This document shows, piece by piece, positions 14,131 through 23,363 of a DNA stretch of 48,691 nucleotides (position 1 is the first letter of the stretch; each line of letters opens with the position of its first letter). Under the pieces are notes generated by a model. It searched no databases. It was not told the origin of the DNA and saw only the letters and a list, made by a program, of their open reading frames with translations. Made by a program: the position numbers and the translations under genes. Source of the DNA: Aneurinibacillus thermoaerophilus (GTDB lineage Bacteria; Bacillota; Bacilli; Aneurinibacillales; Aneurinibacillaceae); NCBI RefSeq assembly GCF_900099925.1, contig NZ_FNDE01000029.1, positions 1 to 48,691 of the forward strand. The letters run 5' to 3'.

Positions 14131-15162
14131 ATGAGTAATGAATTGATCGCAATTGCTATGTTATGGATGTTTGTGTTCGTGTATTCAGTTGCTGCATCTA
14201 TTGATTTTGGCACCGGTTTTTGGTCTATGATATACATGAACCGGAGGCAGAACAGGGCAACCAATATCGCTAACCGGTACTTGTCCCCTTCGTGGGAAGT
14301 GACGAATGTGTTTGTTGTACTTATTGTGGTCGGGCTGATGAGTTTTTTTCCCGGTGCCACATTTACGCTGGGCACGGTACTGCTGATTCCTGGCAGCTTA
14401 ATTCTGCTGCTTTTGGCTATCCGCAGCGCATTTCTTGTATATTCACATTCGATGGAAGGGTATGAAAGGCAGCTTGCGATTATATCTGGCATTAGCGGTC
14501 TGTTTATTCCCGCATTGCTCATTCTTGTTCTGCCCGTTACGCAGGGAGGATTTATTCAAGTAATAAATGGGCATGAGGAATTGTTGCTTGGGAAATTGTT
14601 GACAAGCGCAAGCGGGATTTCGTACATGGCTTTTGCCATCAGCAGTACATTCTTTTTGTCTTCGTTGTTGCTATCCGATTACTCTAGGGTCGCGGGTGAA
14701 ATGGAAGCATACCGCTTATATCGCCGCGACGCCATTTTGAATGGCCCGCTTTCTTTTTTTACTGCGCTGGCACTCGTTACATCCATGAAAAGTGAGGCTT
14801 TATGGCTGTATGAAAATTTGCTACATCATTTCTGGCTGCTTATTGCATCGGCTGTAGCGTTCTTTATCGGCTATACGGCGTTGTGGTGGCCGGGAGGAAA
14901 GCGCGCTTCATTGCCCGGTCAGCCCCGTGTGGCGGTACTTGGCATCGTGGTACAATACTTGCTTGCCAGCTATGCTTATGGAAAAGCTCATTTGCCCTAT
15001 ATCGTGTATCCGCACGTTACCATTGAGTCCGCTTTTACTCATCCAGATACGTTCCGGGCGCTGTTTGTTTCCTACATTGTCTGCTTTGCGATTCTAACCC
15101 CGGGATTTTTATATTTCTGGCGAATGTTTATGAAAGACAAACGTTACGTAAAGCAGCCATAA
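14131..15162 (+). CDS. ythB: cytochrome bd-type quinol oxidase subunit II
   Basis: This 343-residue membrane protein has about eight to nine helices. ASIDFGTGFWSMIYMNR near the N-terminus and SPSWEVTNVFVV are the conserved start of the CydB family. It begins at ATG 14131 behind GGATGGAGG, 30 bases after subunit I, so the two are one operon. It stabilises the haem-bearing subunit I. Late helices are more divergent than in CydB proper, in line with the YthB branch. No third gene (ythC) or assembly ABC transporter follows. Confidence 0.88.
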   Translation: MSNELIAIAMLWMFVFVYSVAASIDFGTGFWSMIYMNRRQNRATNIANRYLSPSWEVTNVFVVLIVVGLMSFFPGATFTLGTVLLIPGSLILLLLAIRSAFLVYSHSMEGYERQLAIISGISGLFIPALLILVLPVTQGGFIQVINGHEELLLGKLLTSASGISYMAFAISSTFFLSSLLLSDYSRVAGEMEAYRLYRRDAILNGPLSFFTALALVTSMKSEALWLYENLLHHFWLLIASAVAFFIGYTALWWPGGKRASLPGQPRVAVLGIVVQYLLASYAYGKAHLPYIVYPHVTIESAFTHPDTFRALFVSYIVCFAILTPGFLYFWRMFMKDKRYVKQP

Positions 15163-15480
15163 ACATTTTATTTGTTATTTCAGCGTTTCAGCTATGGTTA
15201 GAAGGCAGGAAAGTTGGAAGTAAGAAGCACGTTTTGTTTTTTCTTCTCCCTTTCCCCTTCTTTCACTATGAGAACACCGATATCTGAATGAAGTCAAGTG
15301 CATAGAGGAATATTGTTTCTTTTTGATATGAATTATTTCTTTTAGAAATGTATTGTTTCTATTGAAAACAATACACACTGCTAATGATACAACACTTTAG
15401 CATTAATAAGTCAGAAAATTGGTTTTATTTTTGCAATAGAAGAAGGAGAGGAATGATTTTAATGCTTGTGGGGGGATAGG
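15163..15480. other. intergenic region before the acyl-CoA synthetase
   Basis: About 320 AT-rich bases with no credible gene. A perfect inverted repeat GTATTGTTT (15350-15358) and AAACAATAC (15366-15374) lacks a following T run, so it looks more like an operator than a terminator. A TGAATGA half-site near 15287 recalls fatty-acid regulator boxes of Bacilli, but the other half is missing. Confidence 0.35.
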
Positions 15481-17046
15481 ATGAGTACGACCATTGGCGA
15501 GTTAGTAGAATGGACAGCCCGGAATTATCCGGAGAAGATCGGTTTGATATACCGGCGTAAAAATCAAGTATGGACGTATAAGCAGTTGGATGAGCAGGTA
15601 AATCGCTTTGCAAATGCCCTTATTGGGCTCGGTGTAAGAAAAGGAGATATTGTTTCCGTATTTTTGTACAACACGAGCGAGTTTGTGGTTGCGTTATTCG
15701 CAGCTGCAAAAATCGGTGCGGTTTTTAATCCGATTAATTATCGCCTAACCGCCTACGAGTTGCAGTATATTTTAAACGATGCCAACAGTAAAGTTTTGCT
15801 ATATGAGGAGCAGCTGAAAGAGACGGTTCACAAAACAAAAGAGCTTGGCGTTAAGGTTGAATATTATATTTTTGTTGATGAGCAAGTTCCGGACTATGCC
15901 TGTTCGTTTTATGAATTGTTGGAGGAAAGTGAGGATCGTGCGCCGTTCGTTGAAGTTCATGAAAATGATTTATATATCATGATGTATACAAGCGGGACAA
16001 CCGGGCGGCCGAAAGGCGTGCTTCACCGGCATCGCGATATGGTACACCATAATTTGCTGATGATGCAATGCATGGGACTTAACAAAAATGACATTGGCCT
16101 GTGCGTGGCTCCACTCAACCATACGGCTGAATTGCATACATCGTTTTTTCCGCGCATGCAGGTGGGAGCCACAAATGTTCTGCTTCATTCCTTTCAGGCT
16201 GAAGAAGTGCTGGCGACGATCGAAAAAGAAAAAGTTACCCATTTGTTCGCAGCGCCGACGATGGTGAATATGCTGTTGAACGATCCTTCGTTTGAAAGAT
16301 ATGATTTATCCTCTTTGCGTTTGCTTGGCTATGGCGGCGCTTCGATGGCACCTGTACTTATTAGACAATTTCAGGAGAAGGTGGGTGCAGATTTGGTGCA
16401 GATGTATGGTTTGACGGAGATGGGGCCGGTGGTAACCGTACTGTACCCGGATGAACAGTTGGCCAGGGCCGGATCGGCGGGCAAAGCGGTGATGACGCAC
16501 GAAGTGAGAATTGTACGCACGCGGGAAGACGGCAGTCCTTCACACCCCGACGACATATGCGGCGTGGGAGAAATTGGAGAAATTATCGTAAGAGGTCCGT
16601 GTATGATGCTTGAATATTACAAGCGGCCAGAAGCGACGGAGAAAGCGCTGGCATACGGCTGGTACCATACTGGGGATATGGCTTCGTATGATGAAGATGG
16701 ATATATTTGGATTCGTGATCGTATTGACCATATGATTGTTTCCGGAGCGGAAAATATTTTTCCGCGTGAGGTGGAAGACAGGCTGATAGAACATCCAGAG
16801 GTGCTGGAGGTGGCGGTGGTAGGCAAGCCAGATCCAACATGGGGACAGATTGTTGTTGCTTATGTTGTAACCAAACAGGGAAGTGCGGTGGATAGCAAAG
16901 AACTGGATGCTTTTCTTCTTAGCGGCGGCCAACTGGCGAAATATAAGCGACCGCGCGAGTATTACTTTGTGGAGCGTCTGCCTAAAACACCGAGCGGCAA
17001 AATCCAAAAATTCGTGCTGGAAAAACAGCTAAAAGAAGTACAGTAA
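15481..17046 (+). CDS. acyl-CoA synthetase (class I adenylate-forming, FadD-like)
   Basis: From ATG 15481 (GGGGGATAGG upstream; the in-frame TTG 15466 lacks a site) the enzyme has 521 residues. All ANL-superfamily motifs are present: YTSGTTGRPKGV (about 168-179, ATP phosphate loop), YGLTEMGP (about 308), YHTGDMASYDEDGYIWIRDR (about 394-413) and PKTPSGKIQK with the acylating Lys near 505. It activates a carboxylic acid, probably medium- or long-chain fatty acid, to the CoA thioester through an acyl-AMP. Single-gene unit with its own terminator. The exact acid cannot be read from the sequence. Confidence 0.88.
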   Translation: MSTTIGELVEWTARNYPEKIGLIYRRKNQVWTYKQLDEQVNRFANALIGLGVRKGDIVSVFLYNTSEFVVALFAAAKIGAVFNPINYRLTAYELQYILNDANSKVLLYEEQLKETVHKTKELGVKVEYYIFVDEQVPDYACSFYELLEESEDRAPFVEVHENDLYIMMYTSGTTGRPKGVLHRHRDMVHHNLLMMQCMGLNKNDIGLCVAPLNHTAELHTSFFPRMQVGATNVLLHSFQAEEVLATIEKEKVTHLFAAPTMVNMLLNDPSFERYDLSSLRLLGYGGASMAPVLIRQFQEKVGADLVQMYGLTEMGPVVTVLYPDEQLARAGSAGKAVMTHEVRIVRTREDGSPSHPDDICGVGEIGEIIVRGPCMMLEYYKRPEATEKALAYGWYHTGDMASYDEDGYIWIRDRIDHMIVSGAENIFPREVEDRLIEHPEVLEVAVVGKPDPTWGQIVVAYVVTKQGSAVDSKELDAFLLSGGQLAKYKRPREYYFVERLPKTPSGKIQKFVLEKQLKEVQ

Positions 17047-17082
17047 AGCGCAAGTATAAAGCGGGTGAAAAAACTAAGTAAA

Positions 17083-17125
17083 CCCCCGTTCTATTCGAGA
17101 TAACAGAACGGGGGGATTTTTCTTA
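17083..17125. terminator. bidirectional terminator
   Basis: CCCCCGTTCT (17083-17092) pairs with AGAACGGGGG (17105-17114), followed by ATTTTTCTT. It serves the acyl-CoA synthetase and the convergent secreted-protein gene. Confidence 0.9.
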
Positions 17126-18631
17126 TTGTTGACTATCTAGCCATTTATTTTTATTGTCAATTAAATATTGGAGCACCGGGTCTGGTTCACCTTGAATCCG
17201 GGTGAGAAAGTATTGCGAGAGCAACAAATCGTTGCGGGTCAAATCAAGATAGTCCGGATACGGGTGCGGCGTGAAATTCGGATAGAGCGCATAATACAGA
17301 TTATGGTTAGGCATAACCCAGAGTTCTTGTGTAGCTTTAATGCCAGCCAACAGCTTATTACCGAGTTCCCTTTTTTCTTCATCCTGGTCACGCAAGTAAG
17401 CTTCGTATAGATAATTCATAATCGCGACCAAATGATTAAGGGAAGTATGGGTTCGCTTCGTTTCCGCGCTTCCTACATAATCGGGTACAAACACACCGTA
17501 TTTGCCGATCTTCATACCATGCATAGCGATGTAACGTGTAAGATATGCGTTCCACTTGCGCAACGCATGCTGAACGGCGGCATCTGGCATGGCTTGCGTG
17601 AAGCGGAGCAGGAAGGTGGCGTTGTCTGCGTTCCGCCGGTTGTCCATATACTTATAGCCGATTTTATATTCCTTATTAAGCCATTCCGATCTCGGCTGTG
17701 TTTCCCAATATCCTTCTTTGTTTTGGTTTTTTACTGCCGCGTAAGCGAGATGGGTGGCGAGATTGACGAAAAATGCGCCGTTTTCTTCCGTGGAAAGGAA
17801 GGAAAGGGCGTGTAAGCCGTCTCCATTGGCCGGATTTCGGTAGAATGAGCCCGGTGCGTACGGACGGTAAGTGGACTCATTCGGATAATAGGCTCCATCT
17901 TCTCTTAATTTTTTATCTTTATCCAATTCTAATAACGCCGCTTTGGCTGCCGCCTGCTCGTTGTCCCAGCGAATAAGCGGCTGATTTCCCAGCATTCCCC
18001 ATGTAACAGCCTCCGTTTTTGCATCCGCGTTCAAAACAAGGGAAAACGTATGACCGTTCGCGGCTTGCGCGTGTTTTATTGGCTGCTCCTTTTCCCTTAT
18101 CTGTTTGTATACCGTATAACCGAGGGGCGCATAGGCTTCCGCCTGACCAATCCGATAAAACAGGCGTTCTCCGTCTACATAAAGAGCCGAAGAAAAGACA
18201 GGCGGAATGTAGCTGCTTTGTTTCCATGTTTTGGTTGGAACTGCTGACAATTGCGCCGTTTTGACAACCGTAGGATCGAAAGCAAGAATGCGCAACGGAA
18301 TGGAGACTGCTCTGTCAGAAGCGGTATGTTGCACAAAATAAAGCACGCTTCCATTCTCCATCCGGGCCAGCGTTAAGCGAAAAGAGAGCCCGCCTTTTTT
18401 ATACTGATAATGCGTATATACCGCATGCTCGTATGTATCTGTTGTAACCGAAGGCGTCACGTCGGCAACCCACCCACTGGCTTCAATACGGAACTCTGGA
18501 ATTCCGTCCTTGTCAAGGTCAATGGGAAAGAAAGCCATGGACGCTTCTTTGGCACTTACTTGCGTTGCAAGTGCGATAAATAAACACAATGACAATAACA
18601 AACCGAACCAACGTGCAATCATCGTTTTCAT
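17123..18631 (-). CDS. secreted protein of unknown function with helical C-terminal domain
   Basis: Starting at ATG 18631 the protein is 502 residues with a clear signal peptide (about 1-28, ending QVSAKEA); the frame runs on to a TTG at 18670, but that adds polar residues in front of the signal. The first 220 residues are beta-rich, beginning with a DLDKDGIPEF segment resembling a calcium-binding repeat. Residues about 260-500 are helical with many aromatic residues (RPYAPGSFYRNP, GYKYMDNRRNADNATFLLRF, NHNLYYALYPNFTPHPYPDY), reminiscent of alpha/alpha-toroid enzymes that act on polysaccharides, such as glucuronyl C5-epimerases. That likeness is only by eye. A TTGAAA/TGATAG pair about 60 bases upstream could be its promoter. 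Confidence 0.75.
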   Translation of the reverse strand: MKTMIARWFGLLLSLCLFIALATQVSAKEASMAFFPIDLDKDGIPEFRIEASGWVADVTPSVTTDTYEHAVYTHYQYKKGGLSFRLTLARMENGSVLYFVQHTASDRAVSIPLRILAFDPTVVKTAQLSAVPTKTWKQSSYIPPVFSSALYVDGERLFYRIGQAEAYAPLGYTVYKQIREKEQPIKHAQAANGHTFSLVLNADAKTEAVTWGMLGNQPLIRWDNEQAAAKAALLELDKDKKLREDGAYYPNESTYRPYAPGSFYRNPANGDGLHALSFLSTEENGAFFVNLATHLAYAAVKNQNKEGYWETQPRSEWLNKEYKIGYKYMDNRRNADNATFLLRFTQAMPDAAVQHALRKWNAYLTRYIAMHGMKIGKYGVFVPDYVGSAETKRTHTSLNHLVAIMNYLYEAYLRDQDEEKRELGNKLLAGIKATQELWVMPNHNLYYALYPNFTPHPYPDYLDLTRNDLLLSQYFLTRIQGEPDPVLQYLIDNKNKWLDSQQ

Positions 18632-19045
18632 CTGTCTTCGTTCACTCAGCACCTTTCCAAAATCTATCAAAAAATATAAAACTCTTTTTCAATAAAATCA
18701 ATAGAAGAATGATAAAAAAGCGTCAAAGAAGTCTTTGATGCTTCTAAAACAAAAGGATGTTGCAGAAGCTTGAAATAACATAAAAACCAGTAATCTTCAA
18801 CAATCTTTTCCACTTCTGAGGCAACGATATGATGAAATGCTTGCCAGCGATCATGCATACATAATTTAATTGTATAAGAAATGAAGCCATAAGCGAAGAA
18901 TTTTTTTTTCGGCTTCGAATCATGAAAGAACGGGAATACGATAAGCCACGTTTGTATGATAGTCTGTTGTTTGTTGAATAAATATACCTATAATAAGAGT
19001 ATGGAGAAAGCAAAATATTACAGCTATTGGAGATGTTATCGAGTC
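18632..19045. other. intergenic region between the secreted protein and aspartase
   Basis: This AT-rich 414-base stretch holds divergent promoters. On the minus strand GCATCAAAG-ACTT-CTTTGACGC (18719-18741) followed by TTTTTT is a terminator-like hairpin about 90 bases upstream of the secreted-protein gene. A 63-codon minus-strand frame (18667-18858) runs through that hairpin and has no ribosome binding site, so I do not count it as a gene. The aspartase promoter lies at 18967-18994. Confidence 0.4.
18967..18994 (+). promoter_or_regulatory. sigma-A-type promoter of aspartase
   Basis: TTGTTT (18967-18972), a 16-base AT-rich spacer and TATAAT (18989-18994) make a good vegetative promoter, about 50 bases before the aspartase start codon. 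Confidence 0.55.
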
Positions 19046-20473
19046 ATGGAACAAAACAAAAAATTCCGCGTAGAAAAAGATTTTCTTGGCGAAAAAGAAG
19101 TGCCGATTGACGCATATTATGGCGTTCAGACAATGCGTGCAGTAGAGAATTTCCCGATTACCGGATACCGTATTCACGAATCGCTAATCATAGCAATGGC
19201 GATGGTCAAAAAGGCAGCCGCGCTTGCCAATATGGAGACTGGACAGTTAAATCCACGCCTTGGTAATGCTATCGTACAGGCGGCGCAAGAAATTATTGAC
19301 GGAAAGATGCACGATCAATTTATCGTCGATCCGATTCAGGGCGGTGCCGGGACATCCATTAACATGAATACGAATGAAGTGATTGCAAACCGCGCGTTGG
19401 AGCTTCTCGGACAGAAGAAAGGCGATTATTTCCAATTAAGTCCAAATACGCATGTTAATATGGCGCAGTCCACCAACGACGCGTTCCCAACTGCCATTCA
19501 CATTGCAACGCTTTCTATGCTGGAAAAATTGCTGGTTACGATGCAAGAGCTGCACGATGCATTCGGGAAAAAAGCGAAAGAGTTTGACCATATAGTAAAA
19601 ATGGGACGCACGCATCTTCAGGATGCAGTGCCGATTCGCCTCGGCCAGGAATTTGAAGCGTACCGCCGGGTGCTAGAAAGAGACATGAAACGGATTAAGC
19701 AGTCCCGCCAGCATCTGTATGAGGTAAACATGGGTGCCACGGCGGTGGGGACAGGCTTAAACGCTGATCCACGCTATATTAAGAGTGTGGTGAAACGCCT
19801 TTCGGAAATTAGCGGTTTCCCGCTTGTAGGTGCAGAACATCTTGTCGACGCGACCCAGAATACGGACGCGTACACAGAAGTATCGGCTGCGCTAAAAGTG
19901 TGCATGATGAATATGTCTAAAGTTGCGAACGATCTGCGCTTGATGGCTTCTGGCCCGCGTGTTGGCTTAGGAGAGATTTCGCTTCCGGCTCGTCAGCCTG
20001 GCTCTTCCATCATGCCAGGTAAGGTGAACCCTGTAATGGCTGAAGTAATTAATCAAATTGCGTTCCAAGTTATTGGTAATGATCATACGATTTGTCTTGC
20101 TTCCGAAGCTGGCCAGCTTGAATTGAATGTAATGGAACCGGTGCTTGTCTTTAATTTATTACAGTCCATCAGTATTATGAACAACGGTTTCCGCGTGTTC
20201 CGTCAATATTGCGTGGAAGGTATCATGGCCAATGAAGACAGGCTGAAAGAATACGTGGAGAAGAGCGTAGGCGTGATCACCGCGGTCAACCCACACCTTG
20301 GTTATGAGACGGCAGCTCGCATTGCACGTGAGGCGATTTTGACAGGCAAATCGGTTCGCGAATTATGCCTGTATTACAATGTACTAACGGAAGAGGAACT
20401 GGACTTGATTCTTGATCCGTATGAAATGACCAACCCGGGTATTGCGGGCGCATCGCTTTTGTTTAAAGAGTAG
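19046..20473 (+). CDS. aspA: aspartate ammonia-lyase
   Basis: The enzyme of 475 residues belongs to the fumarase/aspartase superfamily: conserved blocks GRTHLQDAVP (about 189) and GSSIMPGKVNPV (about 321-332, the flexible catalytic loop with the active Ser) are intact. It converts aspartate to fumarate and ammonia, feeding the TCA cycle. Features favouring aspartase over fumarase are the KDFLGEKEVP and GTSINMNTNEV segments. I take ATG 19046 (MEQNKKFRVE); an upstream in-frame ATG at 19001 would add 15 residues not seen in the family. The gene stands alone, with its own promoter and terminator. Confidence 0.92.
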   Translation: MEQNKKFRVEKDFLGEKEVPIDAYYGVQTMRAVENFPITGYRIHESLIIAMAMVKKAAALANMETGQLNPRLGNAIVQAAQEIIDGKMHDQFIVDPIQGGAGTSINMNTNEVIANRALELLGQKKGDYFQLSPNTHVNMAQSTNDAFPTAIHIATLSMLEKLLVTMQELHDAFGKKAKEFDHIVKMGRTHLQDAVPIRLGQEFEAYRRVLERDMKRIKQSRQHLYEVNMGATAVGTGLNADPRYIKSVVKRLSEISGFPLVGAEHLVDATQNTDAYTEVSAALKVCMMNMSKVANDLRLMASGPRVGLGEISLPARQPGSSIMPGKVNPVMAEVINQIAFQVIGNDHTICLASEAGQLELNVMEPVLVFNLLQSISIMNNGFRVFRQYCVEGIMANEDRLKEYVEKSVGVITAVNPHLGYETAARIAREAILTGKSVRELCLYYNVLTEEELDLILDPYEMTNPGIAGASLLFKE

Positions 20474-20485
20474 CGGTGTTTATGA

Positions 20486-20515
20486 AGAGGGGCCTTTACG
20501 CCCTTCTTTTTTATT
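20486..20515 (+). terminator. terminator of aspA
   Basis: GAGGGGC and GCCCTTC form a seven-base stem (one G-U) with loop CTTTAC, followed by TTTTTTA. Confidence 0.75.
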
Positions 20516-20686
20516 TTTATTACTTACCTTAGTGGTTGTTAGCACAAATCGAAAAAGACGATTACCGGGGTTTTCCCAGTTAGGACAAAAATACGTCAAT
20601 TGTCTCCCGCTTTACCAATATGTTTGCTTCATAAAAAGAAATCCAGAACAAACAATAACAATACTTCAAGCAGGAGGTGAAATACC

Positions 20687-20881
20687 ATGGCACAGGGCAG
20701 AAGCAACAAATTGCTTGTTCCTCAGGCGGCGCAATTGCTTGATCAGTACAAATACGAAATTGCTTCAGAGTTTGGTGTAAAGCTCGGAGCGGATACGTAT
20801 GCCCGTTCTAACGGTTCCGTAGGTGGCGAAATTACAAAACGTTTGGTGCAGATGGCGCAGCAACAGCTAAGCGGTAAGTAG
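20687..20881 (+). CDS. alpha/beta-type small acid-soluble spore protein
   Basis: The 64-residue protein has the family signature: [22 protein letters not shown] (residues about 9-30) with the germination-protease cleavage site in YEIASEFG, followed by [25 protein letters not shown]. These proteins coat spore DNA, shift it to A-like form and protect it from UV and heat, then are degraded as amino-acid supply in germination. ATG 20687 follows AGGAGGTGAAATACC, a near-perfect ribosome binding site. Expression in the forespore under sigma-G is expected, but I do not see a clean sigma-G promoter. A strong terminator follows. Confidence 0.96.
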   Translation: MAQGRSNKLLVPQAAQLLDQYKYEIASEFGVKLGADTYARSNGSVGGEITKRLVQMAQQQLSGK

Positions 20882-20892
20882 TCAATCGAATA

Positions 20893-20926
20893 AAACCCGG
20901 CTTCCGTGGAAGAGCCGGGTTTATAT
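20893..20926. terminator. terminator between the SASP gene and hemY
   Basis: AAACCCGGCT (20893-20902) pairs with AGCCGGGTTT (20913-20922), flanked by A and T runs; it can work for both convergent genes. Confidence 0.85.
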
Positions 20927-20964
20927 ATGAATATGATAAGATAGGTCATGTTACATATATTAAG

Positions 20965-22395
20965 TTATACAAGGATTGGTGTGCGCAGGTGCCTGAGCAC
21001 TTGTTTCACTGCCGCTTCTCCTTGGTCGATGCAGTCCGGAAGTCCGATGCCGTAATACGGCGCTCCAGCGAGGAATATACCGGGAAGATGTCGTTTGAGT
21101 TCATCGCTCAACTTTTCAATGCGGTATTTGTGACCGACAATATACTGTGGCATCGCCTGTTTCCAGCGTGTAATGTGGTAGAACTCAGGTGTTTCATTGA
21201 TTTCCAAAATTCTCCGTAAATCGTGCAACACCGCCCTGATAATTTCTTCATCCGATTTGTATACGATACTGTCGTCCCCCGCGCGGCCGACGTAGCAGCG
21301 CAACAGCGCTTTGCCTTCAGGTGTCGTGTGCGGCCATTTTTTGTGCGTCCATGTACAGGCGGTAATCGTATAGTGGGCATTCCTTGATACAACAAAACCA
21401 GTACCGTCGATATTCTGTTTAATGGCTGCTTTCGGAAACGCAAGCGCTATGGTGGCGACAGACGTAGTCGGAATATCGGCAAGTAGACGCATGCATTCAT
21501 ATTCTGTGAACATACGTAAAGTCGCTTGTGGGGGTGTTGTCACGACAACGCTGTCAGCATACACGGCGGAGCCATCGCCGATATACAGTTTATAGCCTTG
21601 GCCTGTTTTTGTTACCTTTTGCACAGGTGCATGTTTGCGTACACAAGCTGGGTCCAGATTTTTTTCGATGGCTGCAACGAGTGATTGTAAGCCCGTTGTC
21701 AGTGTTAAAAATGCGCTTGGCGCTTTTTTATTGCCTGCTGATTTCGGTTGTTTTGGCGTTGTGGAGCGCATACCGAGAATTAGACTGCGGTATTTTTGCT
21801 CCACCTGATGGAATTGTGGAAATGTGGACATCAGACTTAGCTGATCGATATCCCCCGCATAAATGCCAGACAAAAGCGGTTCAATTAAATTTTCCACTAC
21901 TTCATCGCCAAGCCGGTGGCGGAAGAACTCTCCTAGGGAGCGATCGTTATCGTGCTGGGGGCTGCGCGGCAATACCAGATCAAGCGCAGCCCGCAATTTA
22001 CCGGCCGGCGAAAACAGCGAAGTGGTGATAAACGGAGTTAGTTTTGTCGGAATGCCCATAATGGCTCCGCCCGGAATCGGATATAATTTGTCATTATTTA
22101 GTACATAGGCTTGCCCGGTGTAGTTACGTACGAGCTTGTCCTCAAGCCCGACTTCTTTCACAAGCCGGGATGCGCTCGTTTTGCGAGCAAGAAACGAATC
22201 CGGTCCGCGTTCGATAACAAAACCGTTCGTATAATCCGTTTGTATTTTTCCGCCCAAACGATCGGACGCTTCAAGTAGTACGTATTCAATCGGTAATCCT
22301 TGTTCGCGAATCTTTTTTTGCAGGTAGTAGGCGGTTGTCAGCCCGGTGATGCCGCCGCCGACAATCGCGACTTTCAGCGTGTCTGTGCTCATCAT
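20965..22395 (-). CDS. hemY: protoporphyrinogen/coproporphyrinogen III oxidase
   Basis: The 476-residue flavoprotein starts with the FAD dinucleotide-binding motif VAIVGGGITGLTTAYYL (9-25) and ERGPDSFLARK, typical of Bacillus HemY; the C-terminal APYYGIGLPDCIDQGEAAV completes the FAD site. Gram-positive HemY oxidises coproporphyrinogen III to coproporphyrin III in the coproporphyrin-dependent haem route. It is the last gene of the hemE-hemH-hemY operon, and its start codon overlaps the hemH stop (ATGA), indicating translational coupling. Confidence 0.93.
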   Translation of the reverse strand: MMSTDTLKVAIVGGGITGLTTAYYLQKKIREQGLPIEYVLLEASDRLGGKIQTDYTNGFVIERGPDSFLARKTSASRLVKEVGLEDKLVRNYTGQAYVLNNDKLYPIPGGAIMGIPTKLTPFITTSLFSPAGKLRAALDLVLPRSPQHDNDRSLGEFFRHRLGDEVVENLIEPLLSGIYAGDIDQLSLMSTFPQFHQVEQKYRSLILGMRSTTPKQPKSAGNKKAPSAFLTLTTGLQSLVAAIEKNLDPACVRKHAPVQKVTKTGQGYKLYIGDGSAVYADSVVVTTPPQATLRMFTEYECMRLLADIPTTSVATIALAFPKAAIKQNIDGTGFVVSRNAHYTITACTWTHKKWPHTTPEGKALLRCYVGRAGDDSIVYKSDEEIIRAVLHDLRRILEINETPEFYHITRWKQAMPQYIVGHKYRIEKLSDELKRHLPGIFLAGAPYYGIGLPDCIDQGEAAVKQVLRHLRTPILV

Positions 22396-23339
22396 TCATC
22401 ACTTTCTTTCATTAGTAACTTCTTTAATACGGCGGAAGTCAATGCTTCGATAAATTTATCGTGGGTGTTGGGCATCGGTGGGCGGTAGTAATGAATACCG
22501 AGCGCTTCCGCTAGACGCCTACATTCATAATCGTTATCATAGAGCACTTCAAGATGATCGGCTACAAATCCGATCGGACAGAACACCATGGAGGTATACC
22601 CTTGTTTGGACAATTCACGGATTTTGTCCAGCACATCGGGACCTAACCAAGGCTCCGATGTGCGACCTGCGCTTTGCCATGCGGTCGTGTAGCAGGATAC
22701 CCCGGCCTTTTCTGCAATCATTCGCGCATTTTCCTCAATTTGTTCCGGATACGGATCGTTCATTTGTTTGATTTTTTCTGGCAAACTGTGGGCGGAGAAA
22801 ATTACAATCGTTCTGTTACGTTCCGTTTCTGGAATCCGGTTGAACGTTTCATGTAGCTGATCGGCCCAATATTCGATAAAGGCGGGTTCTTTGTACCAGC
22901 TGTCTATGGAATAGATCTCCAGTCCGTCATATTTTTTGCTTTCTTCATGTGCGCGCATATTATAGGATTTCGCGTTGAATGTAGAGTAGTGGGGCGCAAG
23001 CACGATGCTGACCGCTTTTGTGATGCCGTCCTTATGCATTTGCTGTACGGCGTTTTCGATAAAAGGCGATACATGCTTAAAGCCCAGGTAAGCTTTAAAT
23101 ACAATTTTATTTTGTACCCGGTTTAATGCCTCTTGCAGTTTGGCCGTCTGTTCTTCCGTAATGTGGGCAAGAGGAGAAATGCCACCGATTTTTTCATAGC
23201 GTTTCATTAAATCCTGTAGCAGTTCTGGCGGCGGTTTGTGTCCGCGCCGGATATGGGTATAATAAGGCTCGATTTCTTCAGCGTTTCTTGGCGTTCCGTA
23301 CGCCATAACAAGAAGTCCCATGGTTTGTGTAATCATCAT
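22392..23339 (-). CDS. hemH: ferrochelatase
   Basis: A 315-residue soluble enzyme. The active-site His lies in FSAHSLPEKI (about 185) and the metal-side Glu in FVADHLEVLYDND (about 268), with CPIGF before it. The N-terminal LLVMAYGTPRNAEEIEPYY is the usual ferrochelatase opening. It puts iron into coproporphyrin III (or protoporphyrin) on the way to haem. It lies between hemE (24-base gap) and hemY (4-base overlap). The start is ATG 23339 or the adjacent ATG 23336, behind GAGGT. Confidence 0.94.
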   Translation of the reverse strand: MMITQTMGLLVMAYGTPRNAEEIEPYYTHIRRGHKPPPELLQDLMKRYEKIGGISPLAHITEEQTAKLQEALNRVQNKIVFKAYLGFKHVSPFIENAVQQMHKDGITKAVSIVLAPHYSTFNAKSYNMRAHEESKKYDGLEIYSIDSWYKEPAFIEYWADQLHETFNRIPETERNRTIVIFSAHSLPEKIKQMNDPYPEQIEENARMIAEKAGVSCYTTAWQSAGRTSEPWLGPDVLDKIRELSKQGYTSMVFCPIGFVADHLEVLYDNDYECRRLAEALGIHYYRPPMPNTHDKFIEALTSAVLKKLLMKESDE

Positions 23340-23363
23340 CTATAACCTCGTTTTTGGTTAGTT

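Noticed and set aside
18667-18858. 63-codon minus-strand frame
   Set aside because: It contains a terminator-type hairpin within the frame and lacks a ribosome binding site, so a real gene is unlikely.
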